64,000 nt of DNA, taken from assembly GCA_963847675.1 (NCBI GenBank), contig CAWKAP010000008.1:1-64000 (forward strand), written 5' to 3'. The notes beneath the pieces were generated by a model, which was not told the DNA's origin, did not search any database, and saw nothing but the letters and a program-made list of their open reading frames with translations. Below are positions 17,701 through 25,432 of this stretch, one piece after another. A program made the position numbers and the translations under genes. This DNA comes from JADJWR01 sp963847675. Its GTDB lineage: Bacteria > Pseudomonadota > Gammaproteobacteria > Burkholderiales > Burkholderiaceae_F. Numbering within the stretch: position 1 is the stretch's first letter; every line of letters starts with the position of its first letter.

Positions 17701-17923
17701 ATGACGGTGGTCGACCACCATGGCCGGCCTGCTGCCGATCATGTGGGCGACCGGCACCGGCGCCGAAGTCATGCGCCGGATCGCCGCGCCGATGGTCGGC
17801 GGGCATGGTCACTTCGACCATCGCTGACGCTGGCCGTGATCCCGGCAATCTACGCGCTCGATCATGCAGCGGAGGTTGGCGAAAACCACCACCGCAGCGG
17901 CGCTCGTGCAGGGCGCTGAATGA
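14744..17923 (+). pseudogene. cusA: CusA heavy-metal RND permease, interrupted by about 18 indels
   Basis: Inner-membrane Cu(I)/Ag(I) RND permease, about 1,060 codons when repaired. It starts MLERLIDWSARNPF at 14744, and the last frame ends ALVQGAE at TGA 17921. Coding text is well conserved but moves through all three frames. Net one-base insertions are seen near 14905, 15243, 15307, 15333, 15490, 15595, 15700, 15780, 16040, 17205, 17712, 17801, 17823 and 17861; deletions near 15958 and 17250; and garbled stretches near 16010-16027 and 17598-17640. The block 16050-17200 is clean, with NEGTIFYMPTSLPG and PIGIKVFG. Few substitutions and no in-frame stops accompany the indels, which suggests very recent decay or a bad consensus rather than an old pseudogene. 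Confidence 0.85.
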
Positions 17924-17955
17924 TGAGATTGCCGTGCCGGCATCCGGAAGCGCTC

Positions 17956-17990
17956 GGCCCGCCCGTGCAAGCAGGGCGGGCCTCTGTTCC
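17956..17990 (+). terminator. Hairpin terminator after cusA
   Basis: A perfect 9-bp stem GGCCCGCCC / GGGCGGGCC with a 9-base loop is followed by TCTGTTCCC, 33 bases after the repaired cusA stop. The T-rich tail is weak, so it may act as a partial terminator or mRNA end before the separate CusF gene. Confidence 0.6.
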
Positions 17991-18057
17991 CGCGTCGTAC
18001 GGAGCCGCACTCGAGACGTCAAGCCGATTTTCCCCTCAATGCCTTGGAGATCGTGAA

Positions 18058-18384
18058 ATGAAGAAACTGCTGATCGTCACCGCCCTCGCGCTGGCTGCCG
18101 TGCCCGCACTGGCCCAGCACAGTGGCCACGGCACGGCCAAACCCGCCGCTGCAGCAACCGGAGAGCTGACCGACGGCGAAGTACGCCGCATCGACAAGGC
18201 ACGCGGCACCGTGCTGCTGAAGCACGGCGAGATCAAGAACCTGAACATGGGCGGCATGACGATGTCGTTCAAGTTCAAGGATCCGAAGATGGCGGAGCAG
18301 TTCAAGGAGGGCGACAAGGTCAAGTTCACCGCCGAGCAGAAAGGCGAGGACCTGATCGTCACCTCGATCCGCAAGGCGCCCTGA
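18058..18384 (+). CDS. cusF: CusF periplasmic Cu(I)/Ag(I) chaperone (second copy)
   Basis: Exported chaperone of 108 residues. Signal peptide about 1-20 (MKKLLIVTALALAAVPALAQ), short HSGHG linker, then the CusF barrel: DGEVRRIDKARGTVLLKHGE, followed by NMGGMTMSFKFKD with the Met ligands, then FKEGDKVKFTAEQ. TTGGAG lies 7 bases before the ATG at 18058. It matches the free CusF at 10405 in domain order but clearly differs in sequence, so this is not a recent duplication. Its own ribosome site and the preceding hairpin suggest higher or separate expression from cusCBA. Confidence 0.9.
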   Translation: MKKLLIVTALALAAVPALAQHSGHGTAKPAAAATGELTDGEVRRIDKARGTVLLKHGEIKNLNMGGMTMSFKFKDPKMAEQFKEGDKVKFTAEQKGEDLIVTSIRKAP

Positions 18385-18400
18385 GCGGCGGCGCGGTCAT

Positions 18401-19588
18401 TCAGGCGGCGGCTGCCGGCCGGCGCAGCGCGAGCACCGCGGCGACGATCGCGTAGGCCGCCGCAGCGGCGGCGAAACACAGCGCATAACTGCCGCTGGCC
18501 CGCTGCAGCAGGCCGAACAGGAACGGACAGCACACCACGCCGACATAGGTGAAGAACAGGCATCCGCCGGTGGCGAGCCCGGCCTGGCCGGCGGGCGCGA
18601 CGCGCGCCGTCTCGGCGAGATAGACGCCGTTCCAGCCGATCGCCGTCGCACCGAGCGCGGCGATCACGGCGAGCATCGCCGCCAGCGGCCACGCAGCGGA
18701 AAACATCGCGGTGGCCGCCGCCCCGGCCGCCATCAGGCCGCCGAGCAGCGCCAGCGTCGCCCGCGGCGACAGCACGCGGTCGGCAAACGCGCCCCAGCCG
18801 ATGCGCGCCGCCACGCCGGCCACGTTGGCCACCGTCAGCCCGACGCCGGCGGTGACGAGGCCCAGGCCGACTTCCTCGGCGAGATAGGCAACGATGAACC
18901 CCGACACGCACATCTGCAGTCCGGCGTAGACGAACGACACGGCCGCCATCGTGCGCAGCGCGGGCGAACCGACAACCAGGCGCAGCGCCGCGGCGAAATG
19001 CGCCAGCGAGAAGCGGGCGCTCCGCTCGCGATCGGCGTCCAGCGATCCCCGCAGTGGCTGCGCAGCCACGGTGATCAGCACGGCAAGCACGGCAACAGCC
19101 GCCACCGCGACCCGCCAGCCTGCAAGCAGCGCCAGCGGCGGCACGGCGAGGCCCGCCAGCGCCGCGCCGCCCGGTACGCCGGTCTGCTTGATCGAGAACG
19201 TCAGCCCCATGCGGGCGGGCGATGCGGTCCGCGCCAGCAGGTGGCTCGACGCCGGCGTGATCGGCCCGTAGCCCGCGCCGAGCACCACCGCCGACAGCGC
19301 GACGACCGCCACCGCCGGCACCAGGCCGAGCAGCAGCCCGATCGCGCACGCCAGCAGGCTCAACTGCGACAGGCGCAGCGCGCCGACGCGCAGCACCGCC
19401 GCGCCGCCTGCCAGCGCGGCCGCCGCAGCACCGACGTAAACCAGCGACAGGTACGTCCCGACCATCGAGGTCGGCAGGTCGAGGTCGGCCGCGACCAGCG
19501 GCGCGACCGCCGGCAGCGTCAGCAGCGCCGCCGATGCCGCGGCCTGGATCCCGGTCGTCGCCAGCAGCGCGGCGGCAGCGCGGTTCAT
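18401..19588 (-). CDS. MFS transporter, unknown substrate
   Basis: Inner-membrane major facilitator of 395 residues with about 12 hydrophobic segments. The first (about 8-36) is followed by LDLPTSMVGTYLSLVYVG, and the central loop (about 190-205) carries the basic/acidic LDADRERS text. It resembles nitrate/cyanate-type or sugar-phosphate-like MFS permeases without a clear substrate signature. It is convergent with cusF (16-base gap). No partner genes suggest its substrate. Confidence 0.85.
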   Translation of the reverse strand: MNRAAAALLATTGIQAAASAALLTLPAVAPLVAADLDLPTSMVGTYLSLVYVGAAAAALAGGAAVLRVGALRLSQLSLLACAIGLLLGLVPAVAVVALSAVVLGAGYGPITPASSHLLARTASPARMGLTFSIKQTGVPGGAALAGLAVPPLALLAGWRVAVAAVAVLAVLITVAAQPLRGSLDADRERSARFSLAHFAAALRLVVGSPALRTMAAVSFVYAGLQMCVSGFIVAYLAEEVGLGLVTAGVGLTVANVAGVAARIGWGAFADRVLSPRATLALLGGLMAAGAAATAMFSAAWPLAAMLAVIAALGATAIGWNGVYLAETARVAPAGQAGLATGGCLFFTYVGVVCCPFLFGLLQRASGSYALCFAAAAAAYAIVAAVLALRRPAAAA

Positions 19589-19741
19589 TGGCTAGCGCTT
19601 ATGCGAGGGGACGACCCTGCTGGCGCTCGCCCCGAGCAGCCGCAGCCAGGCGCTGGCGACCGGGCCGTCATTGCCGCCGACGCAGCACCGATAAGGTCGA
19701 CCCGGAAGCGGCGCAGCCGGCGGCGGGCCCGGCGCGTGGGT

Positions 19742-20272
19742 TCAGGACGCCTCCGCCAGCCGCTTCAGGTTGGCCAGCCCGTCCTCGAAATCGGGGCCGA
19801 CCAGCCGGTCCATGAAAACGCCGAACCAGCGATTCACGGGACTTGCGCCCATGTCGCCTTCGTTGCTCCAGCTGACGCGCACGGCGTTGCCCTCGGCCTC
19901 GATCCGCAGCCTCCCGGTCGACTGCATGCCGAGATCGGGAAACGAAAACCGGTAGGTGAGCTGGCGACCCGGCACGGCCTCGGTGAACTCCATCTCGCCG
20001 TTGCCCTCGGTTTCACTGCGCCAGGACCAGCGCGCCCCGGCACCGGCCGCGGGGCCGGCGTACTCGATCTTCATCTTCGGGTCGCGCCGGTTCCACACCG
20101 ACCAGCGCTGCCACTGTGCGGGCGTGGCGATCAGCGGATAGACCTTTTCAGCGGAGGCGGCGATCATCAGGCTTCGCTCGATCCTGAACTGCGAAGGCAG
20201 TGCCAGGCCGACGGCGGCGAACAGCAGCGCCAGTGCGACCAGGCCGATCAGAATCCGCTTGAACCATTTCAT
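19742..20272 (-). CDS. SRPBCC (START-like) family protein with membrane anchor
   Basis: Protein of 176 residues. An N-terminal membrane segment (about 5-26, FKRILIGLVALALLFAAVG) is followed by a polyketide-cyclase/START-like ligand-binding fold: RIERSLMIAASAEKVYPLIATP, QWQRWSVWNRRDPKM and a long C-terminal helix DFEDGLANLKRLAEAS. Such proteins bind small hydrophobic ligands; the ligand is unknown. GGAGG lies 8 bases before the ATG. Its start region faces the lipoprotein gene on the other strand, and the two 5' ends nearly touch. Confidence 0.8.
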   Translation of the reverse strand: MKWFKRILIGLVALALLFAAVGLALPSQFRIERSLMIAASAEKVYPLIATPAQWQRWSVWNRRDPKMKIEYAGPAAGAGARWSWRSETEGNGEMEFTEAVPGRQLTYRFSFPDLGMQSTGRLRIEAEGNAVRVSWSNEGDMGASPVNRWFGVFMDRLVGPDFEDGLANLKRLAEAS

Positions 20273-20286
20273 CGTCCGACCCTCCA

Positions 20287-20805
20287 ATGTGCGCCATGTG
20301 GAAATCTAGTCCGCGCCGCTTGCTCGCGCCAATCGCCCTGGTGGCCGCGGTATTGGCCGGCTGTGCCACGCCGGATGCTTCGCTGGTCGGTGCTGACCGC
20401 GCTGCAGTGGTCGCACGGCACGGCTCGCCTCCCGAAGTGCATCCGCTGCCCGGTGTCGGCGAACGATGGATCTATCCGCTCGGCGGCCTGCAGCAGTTTG
20501 TCTGGGCCGTCGACCTCGACAGCGCCGGACGCGTCATTCAGGTTCGCCAGGTGCGCACCGCGCAGAACTTTGCGCGCGTGCGCATCGGCATCGATACCGA
20601 GGCCGATGTTCGCCGGGAATTCGGCGCGCCTCGCCTCGTGGTGCCCTTTCCCCGGACCGGGCTGGTCGGATGGATGTTCCCGTATCTGGAGAACGACCTC
20701 TGGAACTCGGAGATGGCGATCTACTTCGACGCGCAGGGCATCGTGCGCAAGCTGGAGAACGGGCCGGATCCGCGCTTTCTGGGTGGCGGAAACGATCGCC
20801 ACTGA
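20287..20805 (+). CDS. Putative outer-membrane lipoprotein
   Basis: Lipoprotein of 172 residues with a lipobox LAGC (Cys at about 26). The mature part has two similar modules, ADRAAVVARHGSPPEVHPL and TEADVRREFGAPRLVVPF. Each is the turn-helix pattern of SmpA/BamE-type domains, where a helix ends in a GxP turn before beta strands. The function is unknown; BamE-like proteins stabilise envelope assemblies. Divergent from the SRPBCC gene with overlapping 5' regions. An ATG three codons downstream is equally possible as start. Confidence 0.75.
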   Translation: MCAMWKSSPRRLLAPIALVAAVLAGCATPDASLVGADRAAVVARHGSPPEVHPLPGVGERWIYPLGGLQQFVWAVDLDSAGRVIQVRQVRTAQNFARVRIGIDTEADVRREFGAPRLVVPFPRTGLVGWMFPYLENDLWNSEMAIYFDAQGIVRKLENGPDPRFLGGGNDRH

Positions 20806-20924
20806 ACGCCGGCAAGACGGGAATTACCCTCGGGTCGAACGCGGCAGTCTTCGGGGCAACTCCGAATACTGCACGGCGGGTGGCCGCGCGAGACTCGCTC
20901 CTCCGCCAGCGGCTGCACGCGACG

Positions 20925-21185
20925 ATGAGCCCCGACCTGCCGACCCCGCCTGTTCTGTCACTGCAGGAAAAGCTCGACCGCATCGCCCATGAGCGCGACG
21001 TGCTGGCCCTGCAGCGCGACCTGGCCCGTGAAGGGCTTCGCGAAGGCGACGCGGTGCGCTCGGTTACCGGCGGCGTGGCCGGCCGGTTGCTGATCGCGCG
21101 CGAAGAGAACCCGCCGCGCCTGCTCGTCCGGCACGGCGACGGCAGCCTCAGCGAATACTCCCCCGCCTGCTGGCGCCGCACCTGA
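20925..21185 (+). CDS. Small hypothetical protein
   Basis: Protein of 86 residues, unrecognised. An N-terminal helix (LQEKLDRIAHERDVLALQRDLAREGL) with coiled-coil character precedes a short beta-rich part (GDAVRSVTGGVAGRLLIAREE, then RLLVRHGDGSLSEYSPACWRR). The second half resembles an SH3-like or KOW-like strand set. No signal peptide. It has 120 bases upstream with no good ribosome site and lies 64 bases before the HNH gene. Confidence rests mainly on composition. Confidence 0.5.
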   Translation: MSPDLPTPPVLSLQEKLDRIAHERDVLALQRDLAREGLREGDAVRSVTGGVAGRLLIAREENPPRLLVRHGDGSLSEYSPACWRRT

Positions 21186-21249
21186 GCGCGGCCCGGCCGT
21201 CGGGGCCTCCCGCCATGCAAACAACATCGCCGCGTGGCACTATTGCGGC

Positions 21250-21831
21250 ATGTACGCAGGCGAATCGGGACCCAGGATCCTGATCATCGACACGCACGGT
21301 CAGCCGGTGCGCTGGGCCGGGATGATGCGTGCGGCCCGTTACTACGCCTCCGGCAAGGTCCTCACCGATCTCGGCGAAAGCCTTTTCTCCTGGAGCGGCG
21401 GCACCCAGGAGCGCACCGGGCTGCGCTCCGAATTCATCGCCAGTTCGATCGTGATGATCCGCGGTCGACACCGCATCCCCGCCGGTCATGCGCACGTGGG
21501 GCTGACCAAGCACCGGCTCTTTGCGCGCGACCGCAACATCTGCGGATACTGCGGACACCAGTACCACGAGGCGGAACTCACCGTCGAGCACATCCAGCCG
21601 GTGTCGCGCGGGGGTCGCCACGAATGGACCAACGTGGTCACGGCGTGCCGCTCATGCAACACGCGCAAGGGCAACCGCCGTCCCGAGGAAGCACGCATGC
21701 CGCTCGTATACGTGCCCTATGCGGTTTGCCGCAACGAAGGATTCATCCTGAGCAACCGGCGCATCCTCGCCGACCAGATGACGTTCCTGCAGGCGGCACT
21801 TCCCAAGCACTCGCGCTGGGCGCACGCCTGA
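21250..21831 (+). CDS. HNH endonuclease family protein
   Basis: Protein of 193 residues. The C-terminal half is an HNH nuclease fold: zinc pair Cys98/Cys101 (CGYC), the catalytic region EHIQPVSRGG with His114, Asn128 (TNVV) and the second zinc pair Cys133/Cys136 (CRSC), followed by TRKGNRRPEEA. The N-terminal 90 residues (RILIIDTHGQPVRWAGMMRAARYY) are typical of the widespread HNH proteins that are not restriction enzymes. No methyltransferase or phage genes are nearby. The DNA or RNA target is unknown. Confidence 0.9.
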   Translation: MYAGESGPRILIIDTHGQPVRWAGMMRAARYYASGKVLTDLGESLFSWSGGTQERTGLRSEFIASSIVMIRGRHRIPAGHAHVGLTKHRLFARDRNICGYCGHQYHEAELTVEHIQPVSRGGRHEWTNVVTACRSCNTRKGNRRPEEARMPLVYVPYAVCRNEGFILSNRRILADQMTFLQAALPKHSRWAHA

Positions 21832-21848
21832 CGCGGCTCCCCTGCGCA

Positions 21849-22286
21849 TCAGCGCGGACGCGGCGCCAGCACGCCCAGATCGATCACGTACCGCCAGCGG
21901 CCGTCGATGCGCCGCCAGATCGAGACGTAGTTGCCGGTGCTCGACTTGCCCGCCGCCGTGAATTTGAACCAGCCCCACGTGTAGGCGAGATCGCCGCTCG
22001 CCGCGACTTCGGCGGCCTCGGGCTCCCACGTCAGCGTTGCCTCGCCGGCACCGGCGAATGACTCGCCGATCGCGGTGCTGCCGCGGATCGGTCCGACACC
22101 GGCGCGGAAGATCACCGCATCCGGCGCCGAGTATTCGACGAACGCCGCGCGCAGACCAACCGCAGCGGCACGTGCGGCGAAGTCGCGATCGGTCTGCATC
22201 ACGTCGGTCGAGGCGGTCGGATCGGGCCGATGCGCGCAGGCGGCGAGCAGGCCGGCGAGGATCGTCAGGAGCAGGAACTTGCGCAT
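21849..22286 (-). CDS. Lipoprotein with SnoaL/DUF4440-like (NTF2) fold
   Basis: Lipoprotein of 145 residues with lipobox LLAAC (Cys at about 17). The mature part shows an NTF2-like pattern: helix MQTDRDFAARAAAVGLRAAF, VEYSAPDAVIFRAG, strand YTWGWFKFTA and C-terminal NYVSIWRRIDGRWRYVIDLG. Family members include small enzymes and ligand-binding proteins, and the role here is unknown. It lies 7 bases downstream of the trypsin-like gene and is probably co-transcribed with it. Confidence 0.8.
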   Translation of the reverse strand: MRKFLLLTILAGLLAACAHRPDPTASTDVMQTDRDFAARAAAVGLRAAFVEYSAPDAVIFRAGVGPIRGSTAIGESFAGAGEATLTWEPEAAEVAASGDLAYTWGWFKFTAAGKSSTGNYVSIWRRIDGRWRYVIDLGVLAPRPR

Positions 22287-22293
22287 CGTCGTC

Positions 22294-23076
22294 TCACTGT
22301 GCTGAAAGCATCAACTGCCGCAGCGCGCCGAACGGCGCACCGCGCATGTAGGCATCGTGCTTGAAAGCGAACTGCACCGCCGCAGGCTGCAGCACGCAAT
22401 GATCGTCGCCGGACGCGGAGCGCAGCGCCCACAGCGTCGCGCCGGAGGCGCCGTCGAGCGCCGGCGCGTGCACCGGCAGGCCATCGGCGCACCACGCGGT
22501 TCGCGCATAGCTCGCACGCACGTCGTCGGCCGAGTGCAGCCAGCGCGCGAAGACCACCACCGGCCGCGCGTGCAGCACGGCGTCGACGCGACGCATCTGC
22601 GCGTACGGATAGGCGGCCAGCACCAGCGCCTGCGCCGGCGCATCGTCGAAGTCCTCCAGCGGCAGCACCGGCCAGGCGCGGCGCAGTTCGCGCTCCAGTT
22701 CGCCGGCGCCGATCAGGATCGCCGCCAGGTCGTGCTCCGAATGGGCCAGCAGACGCGCGCGCGCCTCGCGCAGCCAGCGCACGCGCCCCGCGAGCGGCAT
22801 CGCGACACCGAGATCGCCGAGCGCCGCGCCATCGTCGAAAACGTGTCGGCAGGTCGCCAGCCACAAGCGGTGCCCGACGCGATAGAAAACGCCGCTGGCC
22901 AGCGGCTCGACGCGGCCGTCGCGACACGTCACCAGCGGCACCGCGTGCGCGGCGAGCGCATCGGCCACGGCGCGGGCCATCGCGGGAGCGATGCCCGTGT
23001 CGATGTCGATCGGTGTGGTGTCGAGGCGGCGCCAGTTCACGCGCGCAAGGCTATCCCCGCCGCGCGCGGTCGCCAA
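22294..23076 (-). CDS. Trypsin-like serine peptidase fold protein
   Basis: Protein of 260 residues, unnamed, with readable chymotrypsin-fold catalytic residues: His78 in LATCRHVFDD, Asp116 in SEHDLAAI and Ser211 in LDGASGATLW. The order and spacing match S1-type peptidases and their relatives. No clear signal peptide; the first 50 residues look cytoplasmic, so it may be an intracellular protease-like domain. It precedes the NTF2 lipoprotein and follows the B12 radical SAM gene (27-base gap) on the same strand. It could be an inactive binding version, but all three catalytic residues are present. Confidence 0.7.
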   Translation of the reverse strand: MATARGGDSLARVNWRRLDTTPIDIDTGIAPAMARAVADALAAHAVPLVTCRDGRVEPLASGVFYRVGHRLWLATCRHVFDDGAALGDLGVAMPLAGRVRWLREARARLLAHSEHDLAAILIGAGELERELRRAWPVLPLEDFDDAPAQALVLAAYPYAQMRRVDAVLHARPVVVFARWLHSADDVRASYARTAWCADGLPVHAPALDGASGATLWALRSASGDDHCVLQPAAVQFAFKHDAYMRGAPFGALRQLMLSAQ

Positions 23077-23103
23077 TGAGTTTGCGACGAGTGTCGCCGG
23101 AGA

Positions 23104-24633
23104 TCAGGTGCGCAGGTGGCGCTGCTGCCGCTGCGGCGCTGCGGCAACGGCCTCTCCCCTGCGCATTGCCCGCGCCAGCGGCTCGATGTCGACGAAGCCC
23201 AGCTTGCCGCGCGCGCCGCTGGCCAGGTAGTCGGCGGCAAGCGCCTCGGTCGCCGCCGACGGCTCGACGCCCCGCGCCAGCAGGTGTGCGTGCAGGTGCT
23301 CGTAGAGCCGCTCGTTGGCGATTGCGTGCGTACGACCGGTGGCCGCATAAAGCGCGTCGGCGAAGGCGAGGAACCCGGCGAACGGCGCCTCGCCCAGCAG
23401 CAGCGGCAGCGCGCGGGCAAAGCGGCCCGAGTTGGCGACCAGGTCCCAGTACCGCGCGAAGCGCGACAGCCGCTGCATCGTCGGAAAGTCGATCCGGTCG
23501 GTGGCCAGGATGTTGTACGGCGGCTGCGGGTTGAAGCGCAGGCCGAACGCTTCGGTGTGGCGGGCGATCGGCGCGCCACGGAGCCGCTTCAGGATCCCGA
23601 CCTGGATCTCGTGCGGACGCAGCCCGACGAGCCTGTCGAAACCGCGCGCAAAGCCCGCCAGGTCCTCGCCCGGCAGCCCGGCGATGAGATCCACGTGCAG
23701 GTGCGCGTTGGTCCGCTCGCGCAGCCAGCGCAGACTGGCCTCCGCCGCGGCGTTGTCCTGCCGCCGCGAAATCAGCGCCTGCACCTGCTCGTCGAAGGTC
23801 TGGATGCCGATCTCGAACTGCAGCGTGCCGGCGGGAAAGCGCGCGATGGCCTGCCTGAGCCGCTCCGGCAGATGATCGGGAATCAGTTCGAAGTGCACGA
23901 ACGGCGGATCGCCGCGGTCCGCATCGATCCTCTCGAGGAAGAATCCGAGGATCGCCAGCGACGCGTCGACCTTCAGGTTGAAGGTGCGGTCGACGAACTT
24001 GAAGTGCCGCGCCCCACGTTGGTACAGGCGCCCCAGCTGCGAGATGAACCCGTCGAGCGGAAAGGGCCACGCGGTCCTGTCGAGCGCGCTGAGGCAGAAC
24101 TCGCACTTGAACGGGCAGCCGCGTGAAGCTTCGACGTACACGTGCCGCCGGCGGATGTCTTCGTCGGTGTATTCGCCGTAGGGCAGCACGACTTCGGCCA
24201 GCGGCGGCTGCGCGCCGGCGTGCACCTTCATCAGCGGCCGCGGCCCGTCCAGGATCTGGCGCGCCAGGGCGGCGAAGGTCACGTCGCCCCAGCCGGTGAC
24301 CACATAGTCCGCAAGGCGGCAGACCGGCTGCGCGTCGACCTCGTGGCTGACCTCGGGCCCGCCGAGCACGACGACGACCTCGGGCGCCACCGCTTTCAGC
24401 GCCGCGACGATCTTCGTCGTCTCCTCGACGTTCCAGATGTAGACGCCGAAACCCACGATGCGCGGAGAAAGCGCCAGCAGTTTCTCGACGACCTCTTCGG
24501 TCCGCGCCCCGAGGATGAACTCGACGATCGTCGAGTCCGCACGAAGCGCACCCAGGTTGGCGCGCAGATAACGCAGGCCGAGCGAGGCGTGCGCGTAGCG
24601 GGCGTTGAGCGTGGCGAGGACGATCGAGGGCAT
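23104..24633 (-). CDS. B12-binding-domain radical SAM protein (DUF4080-type)
   Basis: Iron-sulfur enzyme of 509 residues. An N-terminal cobalamin-binding-like Rossmann domain (about 1-135, with VGFGVYIWNVEET and VVLGGPEVSHE) is followed by the radical SAM core with Cys173, Cys177 and Cys180 (GCPFKCEFC). A C-terminal DUF4080 region follows (RLSRFARYWDLVANSGRF, DALYAATGRTHAI). The family is assigned to methyl or methylthio transfer chemistry without a proven substrate. It lies upstream of the trypsin-like gene on the same strand; no precursor peptide gene is visible near it. Confidence 0.9.
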   Translation of the reverse strand: MPSIVLATLNARYAHASLGLRYLRANLGALRADSTIVEFILGARTEEVVEKLLALSPRIVGFGVYIWNVEETTKIVAALKAVAPEVVVVLGGPEVSHEVDAQPVCRLADYVVTGWGDVTFAALARQILDGPRPLMKVHAGAQPPLAEVVLPYGEYTDEDIRRRHVYVEASRGCPFKCEFCLSALDRTAWPFPLDGFISQLGRLYQRGARHFKFVDRTFNLKVDASLAILGFFLERIDADRGDPPFVHFELIPDHLPERLRQAIARFPAGTLQFEIGIQTFDEQVQALISRRQDNAAAEASLRWLRERTNAHLHVDLIAGLPGEDLAGFARGFDRLVGLRPHEIQVGILKRLRGAPIARHTEAFGLRFNPQPPYNILATDRIDFPTMQRLSRFARYWDLVANSGRFARALPLLLGEAPFAGFLAFADALYAATGRTHAIANERLYEHLHAHLLARGVEPSAATEALAADYLASGARGKLGFVDIEPLARAMRRGEAVAAAPQRQQRHLRT

Positions 24634-24674
24634 GCGGTCAGCCGCGTGCCGGCCGGTTCAGGCCGGCGCTGCGC

Positions 24675-25310
24675 TCACTTCGCCGCCGCAACCAGCCCGT
24701 CCTTGGCCATCGCGCCGAGGATCACGTCGACGAACGCGTGCGTCTCGCTCTCGACATCGGTCGGGGCCGTGGTGCGGGTGCGGGCGGTCCACTCGACGCG
24801 ATCCGCATCGACCCGCGTGAGCGCGGTCTGGGCGATATAGACGCGGTAGGTCCGCACTTCCGTGCGCGCCGGCCACGACATGCCCCAGTAGGCGCCGTAC
24901 CAGCCGCGATAACCGACGAAGCCCGGATGCGGCCAGGGGTCCTGATAGACGGCCTGCTCGAGTTCCTGGCCGATCACCGCGGTCGAAAGCAGGTAACGCA
25001 CTCCGGCGCTGCGCGCCGCCTGGAGCAATTCGCCGTGGCCGTCGCGATCGAGCACGCCCGGGACGACTTCGTAGCTGCGCGACGCCTTGACGCCGCGTGC
25101 CGCCAGCTTGGCCACCATGTCGTCCTCGTAGATCCGGCGCACCGTTTCGTCGCGCGCCACCCCGACCACCATCACCGTGCCGTCGATCCGCTGGCCGGCG
25201 ACCTCAGGGCGCGTCCACGTGCCGTCGACGGTCGTCGACGCGCATGCCGTCAGCAGTGTCGGCAGCAGCCACCGGGCCTGCCGAGCCAGCGAAAGCAATG
25301 CAACGAACAT
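24675..25310 (-). CDS. DUF4136-like lipoprotein
   Basis: Lipoprotein of 211 residues with lipobox LLTAC (Cys at about 23), then STTVDGTWTRPEVAGQRIDG, the usual opening of a family of outer-membrane lipoproteins with a DUF4136-like fold. The middle part has an aromatic, glycine-rich loop (GFVGYRGWYGAYWGMSW). The C-terminal half contains VYIAQTALTRVDADRVEW. Function unknown. It is divergent from the beta-CASP hydrolase gene. Confidence 0.75.
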   Translation of the reverse strand: MFVALLSLARQARWLLPTLLTACASTTVDGTWTRPEVAGQRIDGTVMVVGVARDETVRRIYEDDMVAKLAARGVKASRSYEVVPGVLDRDGHGELLQAARSAGVRYLLSTAVIGQELEQAVYQDPWPHPGFVGYRGWYGAYWGMSWPARTEVRTYRVYIAQTALTRVDADRVEWTARTRTTAPTDVESETHAFVDVILGAMAKDGLVAAAK

Positions 25311-25432
25311 GTCCAACCTCAACCCGGATTCGATGCGCCGATGATACGTTTTGCTCGATGCCCCATATTCCTGCACGGCTGTTCCTGCGCAGGGTCCTGC
25401 CTCTTTCGAGCAGAACTCCCGCCCACCGCCTG

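Noticed and set aside
17617..17919. 101-codon open frame as a separate small gene
   Set aside because: It is the next frame of the broken cusA (TVADLNAAVMDGAVERVRPK), not an independent gene.
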